NCBI RefSeq assembly: GCF_041080795.1
Contig: NZ_CP129674.1
Span: forward strand, 992,001 to 1,056,000
From: Bifidobacterium sp. WK041_4_12
GTDB lineage: Bacteria > Actinomycetota > Actinomycetes > Actinomycetales > Bifidobacteriaceae
Direction: 5' to 3'
DNA: 64,000 nt
This document shows, one piece after another, positions 1-8,419 of the stretch. How positions within the stretch are numbered: the stretch's first letter is position 1; each line of letters begins with the position of its first letter. The position numbers and the translations under genes were made by a program. The notes under the pieces were generated by a model. The model ran no database searches and was not told where the DNA came from. It saw nothing but the letters and a program-made list of their open reading frames with translations.

Positions 1-1
1 C

Positions 2-475
2 GACAAGGACATATTCGTCCTCGTGCGGACTTCAAACCCCTCAAGCGATGAATTCCAGGAACTGATAACCGACGACAATCGACGCGTATACGAGCAGGTT
101 GCCGACAAGGTTGTGCAATGGGGCTCCGACACGGTCGGCGAGCAGGGCTTTTCCAGGGTGGGAGCCGTGGTGGGAGCTACGCATCCGAGCGTGGGCGCAT
201 CGCTCAGGGCACGAATGCCGCAGGCCATGTTCCTGATACCCGGATACGGCGCACAGGGTGGCACAGCGTCTGACGTGGCAGCTATGTTTGATGTTCATGG
301 TGAAGGCGCGATCGTGAACTCCTCACGTGGCATTATCGGTGCTTGGCGCACAGATCCGGCATGCAATTCGCAGCTTTCCGTCGAAGATGCTCTGCAGCTC
401 GTAGGCAAGCACGCCCGTCGAGCCGCGCTCGATATGAGAGATTCGTTGAACACAGCACTGAAGGAAAGGTCTTGA
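2..475 (+). CDS. pyrF: Orotidine 5'-phosphate decarboxylase, 3' part
   Basis: The window opens inside this gene, and 157 codons up to the stop are visible. The product decarboxylates OMP to UMP, the last step of de novo pyrimidine synthesis in the cytosol. The visible part carries the C-terminal half of a type 2 (long) OMP decarboxylase: a VGAVVGATHP strand, then FLIPGYGAQGG, which forms the phosphate-binding loop, then a late NSSRGIIGAW segment. Its TGA stop overlaps the possible TTG start of the next gene (pyrK), which fits one pyr operon. The N-terminal half with the catalytic Lys/Asp residues lies outside the window, so completeness cannot be judged. Confidence 0.93.
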   Translation, partial: DKDIFVLVRTSNPSSDEFQELITDDNRRVYEQVADKVVQWGSDTVGEQGFSRVGAVVGATHPSVGASLRARMPQAMFLIPGYGAQGGTASDVAAMFDVHGEGAIVNSSRGIIGAWRTDPACNSQLSVEDALQLVGKHARRAALDMRDSLNTALKERS

Positions 476-477
476 CG

Positions 478-1380
478 TTGACCCAATTCATTCCCACACA
501 CACCGAGCCGCGTCAGGGGATTCCCACCGATGAATCGCATGGCGTTTCAGATGCCTGTCAGTGCAGCGAGCATGGCGACGGCATGCTCATCGACGGCAAG
601 CGCTATCTTCCGTCAAGGCGAACGGTTCCCGTCGTCAGCGTCAGGCAGCTCGATCAAGGTGTGGTCGAGCTTGTCATCCGTGACCGGTACATGGCCGAAC
701 ATGGCAAGCCCGCTCAGTTCGCCAACCTCTTTACCCATGATGGGCTGCGTCAGATGCCTCGTCCCTTTGGCATCTGTGAGATTCACGGTGACGAGGTCAG
801 CTTCATATTCGCAATCGTGGGTGCTGGAACGGCGCAATTCGCACAGATGAAGGCGGGGGATACCATCGACGTGCTGGGCCCCTTGGGCAAGACATTCGAC
901 CTGTCCGACCCTGGCGCACGCTACATTCTCGTTGGTGGAGGGCTGGGAGTGCCGCCGCTGATTCAGGCTGCCCAGTATCTGCACGATTCCGGACGAGGTG
1001 AAAGCACCACTGCCATCTTCGGATATCGCAAGCATCATTTTGCCGATGCGATTGTCAGTCAGTATTGCGATGATGTGCGCAGCATCGACGAGGAACAGGG
1101 TAATGTCATCACCGTTCTCGACCGGATGGATGCAGAACTCACGCAGTCTTCAGCCCCTGTCGTCATGCTCTCGTGCGGTCCCACGCCGATGATGAAGGCT
1201 GTGGCATTCTGGGCTTCAAGCCGGGGCATTGCCACGCAGTTCAATCTGGAGGAGCGCATGGGCTGCGGCTATGGCACCTGCGTCGTATGCGTGGTTGATA
1301 CGATTCATGGCCGAAAGAAAATATGCATGGACGGCCCTGTATTCAGCGCTCAGGAATTGGGATGGGAGCAGACACGATGA
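478..1380 (+). CDS. pyrK: Dihydroorotate dehydrogenase electron-transfer subunit PyrK
   Basis: About 300 aa. FAD and [2Fe-2S] subunit that passes electrons from dihydroorotate (via PyrD) to NAD+. A ferredoxin-reductase-like FAD/NAD domain fills residues ~25-250; the YILVGGGLGVPPL segment is the nucleotide-binding loop. The C-terminal cluster motif MGCGYGTCVVC plus a later CMDG gives the Cys-x4-Cys-x2-Cys...Cys ligands at ~262-285. The start is uncertain: TTG at 478 is chosen because a GGAAAGG ribosome site lies 8 nt upstream, whereas TTG at 472 would be too close to it. No ATG occurs in frame near the conserved N terminus. Its stop overlaps the pyrD ATG (ATGA), so the two are translationally coupled, as expected for subunits of one heterotetramer. 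Confidence 0.9.
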   Translation: MTQFIPTHTEPRQGIPTDESHGVSDACQCSEHGDGMLIDGKRYLPSRRTVPVVSVRQLDQGVVELVIRDRYMAEHGKPAQFANLFTHDGLRQMPRPFGICEIHGDEVSFIFAIVGAGTAQFAQMKAGDTIDVLGPLGKTFDLSDPGARYILVGGGLGVPPLIQAAQYLHDSGRGESTTAIFGYRKHHFADAIVSQYCDDVRSIDEEQGNVITVLDRMDAELTQSSAPVVMLSCGPTPMMKAVAFWASSRGIATQFNLEERMGCGYGTCVVCVVDTIHGRKKICMDGPVFSAQELGWEQTR

Positions 1381-2411
1381 CCTACGAGCTAACTGCATCG
1401 TTGCAACACGATCAGGTGCAGCACGACCAGACGATGCGCGAGCAAGTTTCGCATGACCAAGTTTCGCACGAATCGCAGGCATCGCTTCGAGACATGATGA
1501 CCAGACCGTGGAAGCATCCAACGATTGTTGCAGGCGTCCCATGGAAAAACCCCGTTGGAACGGCTTCCGGAACCTTCAACGTCGAAGCGTGCAGCAGATT
1601 CTACGATGTGACGCAGATGGGAGCCGTGAGCACCAAGGGCGTTTCCATCATTCCCTGGGAAGGCAATCCCACGCCACGAACCGCTGAAACCCCAGCGGGA
1701 ACGGTGAATTCCGTCGGGTTGCAGAATCCAGGTCTCGACCATTATCTTGCCAACGATCTTCCTGTGTTGAAGCGCATGGGTGCGAATGTCATCACCAATG
1801 TGGCAGGTCACAGCGATGAAGACTACAAGCAGGTGGTCGAACGTCTCGCCGACCAGCCGTGTGACATGCTCGAAATCAATGTCAGCTGCCCCAACGTCTC
1901 TCATGGCGGCATGTCGGTGGGCACCGACGCCAAGGCCTTGCACCGTCTTATCGGCGAGTTGCGCGAGCTCACTGACAAGCCGATGATCGTCAAGCTCTCT
2001 CCGAACGTCACCGATATCGTGAGCATCGCCAAGGCTGCCGTCGATGCAGGCGCTGATGCCCTGAGCCTCATCAACACCTTGGTTGGCATGAGAATCAACA
2101 CCGCAACGGGTAAGCCAATTCTTGCCAATATCACGGGCGGGGTGTCAGGGCCGTGCATTTTGCCCATCGCCTTAAGTTTCGTGTGGCGCGTGCGCCAAGC
2201 CCTGCCAGACATTCCCATCATTGGAATAGGTGGCATTTCGAATGGTGACAATGCGTTGGAGTACCTTTATGCGGGAGCGAATGCGGTTGAGGTTGGAGCC
2301 GCCGCCCTGCTCGATCCAATATCGCCATTGCGCGTTGCTCGAGAACTTGACGATCTTTTGGATACGCGGCCGGAACTGGCCGAAAAACTTGCGGAAGGAC
2401 GCACATGGTAG
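1377..2411 (+). CDS. pyrD: Dihydroorotate dehydrogenase, class 1B catalytic subunit
   Basis: 344 aa. FMN enzyme that oxidises dihydroorotate to orotate. Class 1B is shown by the adjacent PyrK partner and the catalytic cysteine in NVSCPNVSHGG (~residues 168-178). The barrel also shows NPVGTASGTF near the N terminus and IIGIGGIS in the FMN-phosphate region. The ATG at 1377 overlaps the pyrK stop. Class 1B enzymes are usually ~300-310 aa; the excess is an N-terminal leader of ~38 residues with repeated HDQ/SHDQV units that is not part of the fold. A shorter product could begin at the Met codons near 1434 or 1494. pyrE begins inside the last codons (ATG at 2405). Confidence 0.93.
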   Translation: MTYELTASLQHDQVQHDQTMREQVSHDQVSHESQASLRDMMTRPWKHPTIVAGVPWKNPVGTASGTFNVEACSRFYDVTQMGAVSTKGVSIIPWEGNPTPRTAETPAGTVNSVGLQNPGLDHYLANDLPVLKRMGANVITNVAGHSDEDYKQVVERLADQPCDMLEINVSCPNVSHGGMSVGTDAKALHRLIGELRELTDKPMIVKLSPNVTDIVSIAKAAVDAGADALSLINTLVGMRINTATGKPILANITGGVSGPCILPIALSFVWRVRQALPDIPIIGIGGISNGDNALEYLYAGANAVEVGAAALLDPISPLRVARELDDLLDTRPELAEKLAEGRTW

Positions 2412-3121
2412 CTTTTGAAGCGCTGCACGGGGAAACGATCAGTCAGAGATTCACTTCATTCCTGCTTGAAGTAGGAGCGCTCAGATTTGGTGACTTTACA
2501 CTGAAATCAGGCAGAAAATCTCCATACTTCATCAATGCGGGCGCATTCGACGATGGTCGGAAAATAGCCTTGCTTGGCGAATTCTACGCACAGACCATCG
2601 CACAGGCGGTTAACGGTGGCGATTTGCCGGTAGATATCGATACGATCTTCGGACCGGCTTACAAGGGCATTCCACTCGCAGTGTCGACCGCCATTGCACT
2701 CGCATCCGCACATGACATGCCGGTCGGCTACACCTTCGACCGCAAGGAAGCCAAGGATCATGGCGACGGTGGAATCATGGTCGGCACGCAGCTTCACGAT
2801 GGCATGAAGGTGCTGCTGGTCGACGATGTGATGACCGCAGGAACGGCCATTCATGAGGTGATTCCCAAGCTTAAGAGCCAGGCGGATGTTGACATCATCG
2901 GTCTTGTTCTGAGTGTGGATCGCATGGAGCACATTGCGAATTCGGATATGTCGGCTGTGAAGGCCATTGAGCAGGAATTTGGTTTCCCTGTGTTCAGCAT
3001 TGCCAACGTTCAGGAGATTTTCGACACGGCAGCCCAGATGACCGAGGCCGATGGTACGCCAATCATTTCAGAGCAGCTTCAGGAGCAGGCTCACAACTAC
3101 TTCATCGAATACGGCTGCTGA
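2405..3121 (+). CDS. pyrE: Orotate phosphoribosyltransferase
   Basis: 238 aa. Transfers ribose-5-phosphate from PRPP to orotate, giving OMP. The type I phosphoribosyltransferase PRPP loop is clear (VLLVDDVMTAGTA, ~residues 135-147), with the YFINAG segment and the FGPAYKGIPLA substrate loop upstream. The ATG overlaps the end of pyrD by 7 nt, so pyrF, pyrK, pyrD and pyrE form one translationally coupled operon. It is the last gene; a hairpin lies 27 nt downstream. Note that PyrE acts before PyrF in the pathway but lies after it here. Confidence 0.95.
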   Translation: MVAFEALHGETISQRFTSFLLEVGALRFGDFTLKSGRKSPYFINAGAFDDGRKIALLGEFYAQTIAQAVNGGDLPVDIDTIFGPAYKGIPLAVSTAIALASAHDMPVGYTFDRKEAKDHGDGGIMVGTQLHDGMKVLLVDDVMTAGTAIHEVIPKLKSQADVDIIGLVLSVDRMEHIANSDMSAVKAIEQEFGFPVFSIANVQEIFDTAAQMTEADGTPIISEQLQEQAHNYFIEYGC

Positions 3122-3147
3122 TCCGACAGAAGTTCATGCAATTCCTT

Positions 3148-3186
3148 TGCCACATGTTCTGAGATGTCCGCTTAGACCATGTGGCA
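3148..3186 (+). terminator. Hairpin downstream of the pyr operon
   Basis: TGCCACATG (3148-3156) and CATGTGGCA (3178-3186) form a perfect 9-bp stem with a 21-nt loop. There is no strong T run after it, so it is a terminator or processing hairpin of moderate certainty. It sits 27 nt after the pyrE stop. Confidence 0.45.
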
Positions 3187-3313
3187 TTCATCACATTGCA
3201 TATGAAGGGTCTTGCTGACTATCGGCTTAAAAGCTTGCAAACGAGCAGTCAGGCCAGCTCAATGTAATGAAGTAGACATTGAAAAAGCCTCTTGACCCAT
3301 ATTCCTCTCACTA

Positions 3314-3327
3314 ACATACGTGTATGT
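3314..3327. promoter_or_regulatory. Dyad in the spxB promoter region
   Basis: ACATAC-GT-GTATGT is a 6+2+6 inverted repeat lying just after a TTGACC (3294-3299) that could be a -35 box, about 50 nt before the pyruvate oxidase start. It could be an operator overlapping the -10 region. The regulator is unknown; the LysR gene 3 kb away is a candidate only by proximity. Confidence 0.3.
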
Positions 3328-3376
3328 GGAACCGTTATCACGGGGGAAACACAACGTTAGATAAAGGGGAATGTAC

Positions 3377-5110
3377 ATGTCGACAAAAGCTGCTGATCAA
3401 CTGGTCAGTGTGTTGATGAATTGGAACGTAAAGCATGTCTTCGGTCTGCCAGGCGACTCTATTGACACCACAGTCGATGCTCTGCGACGCAATCAGGACA
3501 AGATCGAGTTCGTTCAGGTGCGACACGAGGAGGTCGCAGCGCTCTCTGCAGCCGCCAACGCCAAACTCACCGGCGGCGTGGGCGTATGCCTTGCCATCGG
3601 CGGACCAGGTGCGATTCATATGCTCAACGGTCTCTATGATGCCAAGATGGATCATGTGCCCGTGCTTGCCCTGCTCGGTCAGGTCACCACGAAGGATATC
3701 AACGAGGGCTACTTCCAAGAGGTTAATACCCCTAAGCTCTTCGATGACGTTGCAGTCTTCAACAAGACCATTTCCGCTTCGGATAACCTTGGCAAGATCG
3801 TTGACTCCGCAATCCGCGCTGCCATGACGAAAAAAGGCGTTGCAGTCCTGACCATTCCCGACGACCTTCCAGACCAGAAAGTCTCGAACGAATATGTTGA
3901 TAGCGCTGCTGCATTCAAGCTGAGCACTCCGCAGGTCGATGACGGGCAGCTTGCCGAGGTCATCTCGATGCTGAAGCAGGCGCAGAAGCCACTGGCCCTG
4001 ATTGGCAAGGGCGGCGAACATGCTGGCCCTGTGCTGCAGCAGTTCATTGAGACGAACAACATTCCATTCATTCTTACGATGCCAGCCAAAGGCACGATTG
4101 CCGATGACCATGCAAACAGCCTTGGCAACGTTGGCAAGCTCGGCACAAAGCCAGCGTATGAGGCGATGAAGTCGACCGACCTGCTGTTGATGATTGGGAC
4201 GAACTATCCATACACACCGTATCTGCCGGATGCGGGACAGGCAAAGTGCGTTCAGATCGATACCTGCCCGGAGAATCTCGGCAGTCGCTATGCAGTGGAC
4301 GTTGCCATTGACGGCGATGCGGGTGCCGTGGTCTCGCAGCTGAATGCCAAGGGTGCTCTGCGCAGCGATGACCGATTCCTCAAGGCTTGCCAGAAGGATA
4401 TGGATAGCTGGAACAAGTGGATGTCTGAAAAGCGCAATCTCAATACTTCTCCAGCTTCACCTGAGGCAGTGTTCGCACGCATCGATGAAACCGCTCCGAA
4501 GGATGCCGTCTATTCCATCGATGTCGGAACATCGACTTCGTGGGGAGCGCGCTTCCTGCACGTCCAGCCAACGCAGAAATATTCGATTTCGGCATGGCTG
4601 GGTACCATGGGCTGTGGTCTTCCCAGCGCCATAGCAGGTGCTGAATCGTATCCAGAGCGAAAGAACATCAGCGTTTCCGGGGATGGCGCGTTCGCGATGG
4701 TGATGCAGGACTTCGTCACTGCCGTCAAATACAAGTTGCCGATCATTCAGGTAGTCATCAACAATCAGAAGCTTGCTTTCATTGAATACGAACAGCAGAG
4801 CGCCGGCCAGCTTAACTATGAGATTGACTTGGAAGACATGGATTATGCCAAGTTCGCTGAGGCGGCTGGCGGCGTTGGCTACACGGCTCGCAGCAATGCC
4901 GAGTTCAACGAAGCGCTGGCACAGGCGTACAAGGAAACGGACAAGCCGGTACTGATCAACGTCTATGTCAAGGACAATGCGCCGCTGCCAGGCAAGATCG
5001 TTGGTGAAGAAGCCATGGGATATACGAAGTATGGCACCCATTATCTTGAAAACTACTGGAAGATCCCTTCCATGCCGCCACTGAAGGACATCATGCGCCA
5101 GTTCTTCTAA
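3377..5110 (+). CDS. spxB: Pyruvate oxidase (acetyl-phosphate forming), SpxB/PoxL type
   Basis: 577 aa, ThDP/FAD enzyme. Expected reaction: pyruvate + phosphate + O2 to acetyl phosphate + CO2 + H2O2. Three domains are recognisable. The N-terminal Pyr domain carries the ThDP-activating Glu in VQVRHEEVAALSAAA (~residues 50-64). The central FAD-binding domain covers ~190-340. The C-terminal PP domain carries the GDGAFAMVMQDF...NN diphosphate/Mg motif (~434-462). The QVRHEEV and GLYDAKMDHVPVLALLGQ segments match lactobacillar pyruvate oxidase better than acetolactate synthase. ATG 3377 is chosen over ATG 3371 because AAAGGGGA lies 6 nt upstream of it. It is monocistronic; the first palindromic repeat begins 35 nt after the stop. 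An acetolactate synthase-like role cannot be fully excluded. Confidence 0.85.
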   Translation: MSTKAADQLVSVLMNWNVKHVFGLPGDSIDTTVDALRRNQDKIEFVQVRHEEVAALSAAANAKLTGGVGVCLAIGGPGAIHMLNGLYDAKMDHVPVLALLGQVTTKDINEGYFQEVNTPKLFDDVAVFNKTISASDNLGKIVDSAIRAAMTKKGVAVLTIPDDLPDQKVSNEYVDSAAAFKLSTPQVDDGQLAEVISMLKQAQKPLALIGKGGEHAGPVLQQFIETNNIPFILTMPAKGTIADDHANSLGNVGKLGTKPAYEAMKSTDLLLMIGTNYPYTPYLPDAGQAKCVQIDTCPENLGSRYAVDVAIDGDAGAVVSQLNAKGALRSDDRFLKACQKDMDSWNKWMSEKRNLNTSPASPEAVFARIDETAPKDAVYSIDVGTSTSWGARFLHVQPTQKYSISAWLGTMGCGLPSAIAGAESYPERKNISVSGDGAFAMVMQDFVTAVKYKLPIIQVVINNQKLAFIEYEQQSAGQLNYEIDLEDMDYAKFAEAAGGVGYTARSNAEFNEALAQAYKETDKPVLINVYVKDNAPLPGKIVGEEAMGYTKYGTHYLENYWKIPSMPPLKDIMRQFF

Positions 5111-5145
5111 ACACCCCGACCTCACGCGCCGAACCGTGATGAGTG

Positions 5146-5277
5146 GGGATAAGCCGTTCATTGTGAACTCATGAAAGTATCAACGGCCATTTTTACCCAA
5201 ATTAACCCTCAAAAACACTGTTTTTGAGGGTTTGTACTTTGATCAGTTCACAATAAGCACGGATGTGAGTCGGGGAC
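5146..5277. repeat. 132-bp palindromic repeat, left copy (Fic-flanking)
   Basis: Direct copy of the sequence at 6355-6486: same length, same orientation, 6 mismatches, all in the right third. Outer arms ATTGTGAACTCATGAAAGTA and TACTTTGATCAGTTCACAAT are imperfect inverse complements. The centre is a hairpin AACCCTCAAAAACA-C-TGTTTTTGAGGGTT (5204-5232, 14-bp perfect arms). It may terminate spxB transcription. It looks like a non-coding MITE/REP-type element; no protein is encoded in it. Confidence 0.85.
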
Positions 5278-5333
5278 ACTGCGGAGCTTACGCTAGTATG
5301 AGTGCAAAGTGCTGATATTGGGGGTGGAAGCTC

Positions 5334-6008
5334 ATGAATGCTCGTCGTGATGATGCGGTGCGTCTGGCGAAACGCCTGCTGATTGATGTGCTATGGAAAA
5401 CGGCGAACATCGAAGTCGATGGGATTACGTTTCCAGACACGGAGGAAATCTTTGAAGGGCGTGCCCCCGATGGGATGCGTGTCAGTGACATTGTTGCCGT
5501 GAACAATCTCAAGCGAGCATGGGAATTCCTTTTTGACCATGTCGATGAAGCAGTTGATTGGCCGTTCGTCTCGCATTACAACCGAATCATTGGTGAGAGT
5601 CTTATTGCTGATTCTGGAAAGCTTCGTACAGTGCCAGTAAGGATAGGTGGAACGGACTGGGTCCCACCAGTTGCGACGATTGATGCTGTGCGAAACAGTG
5701 TCGAGAAGGCATCGCTTCACCATGATCCAGAACAGCGAGCGATTGACCTGTTTCTTGCCGTGTCACGCGGACAGTGGTTTCAGGATGGCAACAAGCGAAC
5801 GGCGTTGCTGGTGGCAAACCACTGCCTTATCAATGCCGGGATTGGCATATTCTCAGTCACCCCAAGTCTGAAGCATGATTTCATTCACGAGCTGGTTTCG
5901 TATTATGAATCAGACAATGCGGCAGACCTTTCAAGTTGGCTACGACATCATGCCATCGGTTTGCTCCCAGGCGGTCTCACTCGTGCAGAACTGCAAGCAA
6001 TGAAGTAA
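5334..6008 (+). CDS. Fic-domain protein with a Gln in place of the motif His
   Basis: 224 aa, Fic/DOC fold, probably cytosolic. Canonical Fic enzymes AMPylate (or otherwise modify) target side chains using the motif HPFxxGN(G/K)R. Here the motif reads QWFQDGNKR (residues 147-155): Phe, Asp, Gly, Asn, Lys and Arg are kept, but the catalytic His is Gln. I recall a Fic subfamily with the same change, so this may be family-typical rather than decay. The N terminus has a TFPDTEEIFEG segment resembling, but not exactly matching, the inhibitory (S/T)xxxE(G/N) helix. ATG 5334 follows GGGGTGG by 6 nt. No partner antitoxin gene is visible. The gene stands alone between two 132-bp direct repeats, which suggests it arrived as a cassette. 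Its target and activity are unknown. Confidence 0.8.
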   Translation: MNARRDDAVRLAKRLLIDVLWKTANIEVDGITFPDTEEIFEGRAPDGMRVSDIVAVNNLKRAWEFLFDHVDEAVDWPFVSHYNRIIGESLIADSGKLRTVPVRIGGTDWVPPVATIDAVRNSVEKASLHHDPEQRAIDLFLAVSRGQWFQDGNKRTALLVANHCLINAGIGIFSVTPSLKHDFIHELVSYYESDNAADLSSWLRHHAIGLLPGGLTRAELQAMK

Positions 6009-6354
6009 CCATACGTGAGCAGAGGCAGCCTGATCTTATGCTGCTTCCCAAATCAGACTCGTTCGCAGTCGATGGCTCGCTCCTAAGGCATTTGTCTGTG
6101 TCACAGCAGCAAGCGTAAGCCAGTGATGCATTAAAACCGATACCAGAGTAAACAACACTACGCTCGAATAGCATGGTAAACAGTGGAGCAACACGAGGGG
6201 CTGTTCGTCATGAAGTGCTGAAATTCATGCAAGGGCTTTCGTTTGCCTATAGCAGTTGACTATGTATGTGTCAGGCTTTGTCGCATCTTCGTGAACTTGT
6301 CGTTTCCCATGTACAGAGCGCCTTCCGGTTTACGCTGCATAAGTGCCCAGAATA
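6009..6354. other. Non-coding stretch after the Fic gene
   Basis: 346 bp between the Fic stop and the second repeat. No convincing ORF, RNA or strong hairpin was seen. It is part of the segment between the two direct repeats and so probably travelled with the Fic gene. Confidence 0.5.
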
Positions 6355-6486
6355 GGGATAAGCCGTTCATTGTGAACTCATGAAAGTATCAACGGCCATT
6401 TTTACCCAAATTAACCCTCAAAAACACTGTTTTTGAGGGTTAATACTTTGATGAGTTCACAATGAGCACTGATGTGACTCGGGGAC
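6355..6486. repeat. 132-bp palindromic repeat, right copy (Fic-flanking)
   Basis: Second copy of the 5146-5277 element in the same orientation. This copy is the more symmetrical one: its inner hairpin has 16-bp perfect arms around one base (6411-6426 / 6428-6443), and its outer arms match over about 23 of 24 positions. It ends 8 bp from the stop of the minus-strand LysR gene and could act as that gene's terminator. Confidence 0.85.
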
Positions 6487-6493
6487 GGGGGTT

Positions 6494-7423
6494 TCAGTCG
6501 ATTATGGTGTAGCCGTGGGAGTCGAGGACGCTGCGAAGCTTGTCGAGATACATGCTTGCTGCGTTTGAGAGCTTGGCGCGCTCATTGCTGATCCAGCCAA
6601 CCAGCATGGATTCATCAGATTCCAGAGGCACGGTAACGATTTTCTCGTTGTTCAAGTCCTCGTTGTCAATTCCTGTGCAGACTGTGTATCCGTTCAATCC
6701 GACGATGAAGTTCAGAATTGTGGCACGGTCAGTCACATTGATCTGTTTGGGGGAGTACTCAGGCCAGACGGCCTCCTCCGCAAAGTAGAAGCTGCCTTCT
6801 TCGCCTTGCTCATACTGCAGGAATGGGTAGGGTTCCAAATCCTTCATCGTGATTTTCGACTTGGACGCGAGCGGATTGTTGCGAGAAAGGAAGACATGCA
6901 ATCCTGCACGAAACAGGGGATGGAATTCAAGATGCTTGCCTCGCAGCAGCTTGCCCAATACATCCTTGTTGAAGTCGGAAAGGTAGATGATGCCTATCTC
7001 GGACTGCATGTTGGCCACCTGATTGATGATGTCGCGCGTGCGGGTCTCTCGGATCGTGAATTCATATTCATCCGAATTCGTTGAACTGATCATCTCGACG
7101 AAAGCCTCGACCGCAAACATATAGTGCTGGGTGGAAACACGGCATAGCTGTTTGCGGGGTTTCGCGTTCTTGTACCGCTCTTCAAGCAGGGATGTTTGGT
7201 CGAGCACCTGACGTGCATATGTCAGGAATTCTGCACCATCGACAGTCAGTGCGATCCCTTGCGAAGAGCGGGTGAATATATCGATGCCCAGCTCATTTTC
7301 CAGTTCCTTGACTGACGAGCTGAGAGCGGGCTGCGAAACGTAGAGTTCGTGAGATGCCTCGTTCATGGAGCCGCATTCAACGATCTTGACGATATATTTC
7401 AACTGCAGGAGAGTCATATGCAT
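6494..7423 (-). CDS. LysR-family transcriptional regulator
   Basis: 309 aa. N-terminal winged helix-turn-helix (residues ~3-62): MTLLQLKYIVKIVECGSM, then ASHELYVSQPALSSSVKELE, then LGIDIFTRSSQGI. A LysR substrate-binding domain follows (~90-305). The start is ATG 7423 or ATG 7417; neither has a strong ribosome site. It is convergent with spxB, with the Fic cassette between them, so it may be the old neighbour and regulator of spxB; that is inference. An inverted repeat overlapping its start suggests autoregulation. The effector cannot be told from sequence. Confidence 0.9.
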   Translation of the reverse strand: MHMTLLQLKYIVKIVECGSMNEASHELYVSQPALSSSVKELENELGIDIFTRSSQGIALTVDGAEFLTYARQVLDQTSLLEERYKNAKPRKQLCRVSTQHYMFAVEAFVEMISSTNSDEYEFTIRETRTRDIINQVANMQSEIGIIYLSDFNKDVLGKLLRGKHLEFHPLFRAGLHVFLSRNNPLASKSKITMKDLEPYPFLQYEQGEEGSFYFAEEAVWPEYSPKQINVTDRATILNFIVGLNGYTVCTGIDNEDLNNEKIVTVPLESDESMLVGWISNERAKLSNAASMYLDKLRSVLDSHGYTIID

Positions 7424-7426
7424 AAC

Positions 7427-7463
7427 TTATAGCAAAAGGCAATTTTGCTCAAATCGCTTATAA
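7427..7463. promoter_or_regulatory. Inverted repeat at the lysR 5' end (candidate LysR box)
   Basis: TTATAGC (7427-7433) and GCTTATAA (7456-7463) are inverted, with an inner pair GCAAAA / TTTTGC (7432-7437 / 7444-7449). Location immediately upstream of the lysR start fits an autoregulatory site. Confidence 0.4.
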
Positions 7464-7549
7464 CCTAGAGTTGCGTGAACCCTGAGTCTTCGCACGTGAC
7501 AATGATGCATGCAGCCATGCATATCCGCGCTGTCGTATTGCTTTGATTG

Positions 7550-8347
7550 TCATTGCTTGGATTGCCCTCGTTCCGATTGCCCCAGCGCAGAGACCTCAGC
7601 GATGCCCTGCTCTGCAGCCTTTGGATCGAGATAGCGTCCCGGTCCAAGCGCTGCAAGCGTTCCATCGGAAGAAACCCCACAGTCATAGATCATGGGAACG
7701 CCAGTCGGCACGTTGATCGAGCGAATGTCCTCATCGCTGACATGCTCGAGCATCTTGACAATGGCTCGCACAACAGATCCATGCGTGACCACGAGCACCG
7801 TTTTCCCTGCAACGAGCAGCGGGGCTACGCGTTTGTCCCAGTATGGTTGGAGGCGTTGCGAAAGATCCTTGAGACATTCAGAACGAATCTCAGAGGGTTT
7901 CTTGTCATCGAGGCCATCCTGAAGCAGTGGGCCATATTTCGGATCCTTGCCCTGAAAGAATGGTGAATCGACATCTATGGCCGGTGGTCGAACATCATAT
8001 GAGCGACGATAGGTCGCAAAGAGTTCATCACCATACTGATCGTGCATGGCAGGACGTGTTTCGCCCTGGAAAGCGCCATAGTGACGCTCATTGAGCCTCC
8101 ATGAGCGCTGCACAGGAATCCAGGAGCGGTCGATGCCGTCGAGCACGATGTCGGCCGTCACTATTGAACGGCGCAACAGCGAGGTGAATACTACATCAGG
8201 TTTCAGATTCGATTGCTGCAGCAATCCGCCCGCTCGCTTGGCTTGCTCGATGCCGATGTGAGTCAGTGGAATGTCGACCCAACCGGCGAAGCGGTTCACG
8301 GACTTGTCCGTCCATGTGCTTTGGCCATGTCGCATAATGATTAGCAT
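7550..8347 (-). CDS. gpmA: 2,3-bisphosphoglycerate-dependent phosphoglycerate mutase
   Basis: 265 aa. Interconverts 3- and 2-phosphoglycerate in glycolysis. The histidine phosphatase signature is MRHGQSTW at residues 5-12, with the phosphorylated His at 7. The acid/base Glu is in LNERHYGAFQG (~90), and the second catalytic His is in VVTHGSVVRAIVK (~195). The start is the ATG at 8347, which follows GAGGAG by 4 nt; a GTG 12 nt upstream lies on the ribosome site itself and is rejected. The C terminus is extended by ~25 Gln/Ser/Gly-rich residues. Neighbouring genes do not suggest an operon. Confidence 0.93.
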   Translation of the reverse strand: MLIIMRHGQSTWTDKSVNRFAGWVDIPLTHIGIEQAKRAGGLLQQSNLKPDVVFTSLLRRSIVTADIVLDGIDRSWIPVQRSWRLNERHYGAFQGETRPAMHDQYGDELFATYRRSYDVRPPAIDVDSPFFQGKDPKYGPLLQDGLDDKKPSEIRSECLKDLSQRLQPYWDKRVAPLLVAGKTVLVVTHGSVVRAIVKMLEHVSDEDIRSINVPTGVPMIYDCGVSSDGTLAALGPGRYLDPKAAEQGIAEVSALGQSERGQSKQ

Positions 8348-8419
8348 GGAACTCCTCACCCTTATGAGTTGATGAATCTGCGTGACTGGTATTACCTTCG
8401 GCTTGTTCGCCGTATTGAA

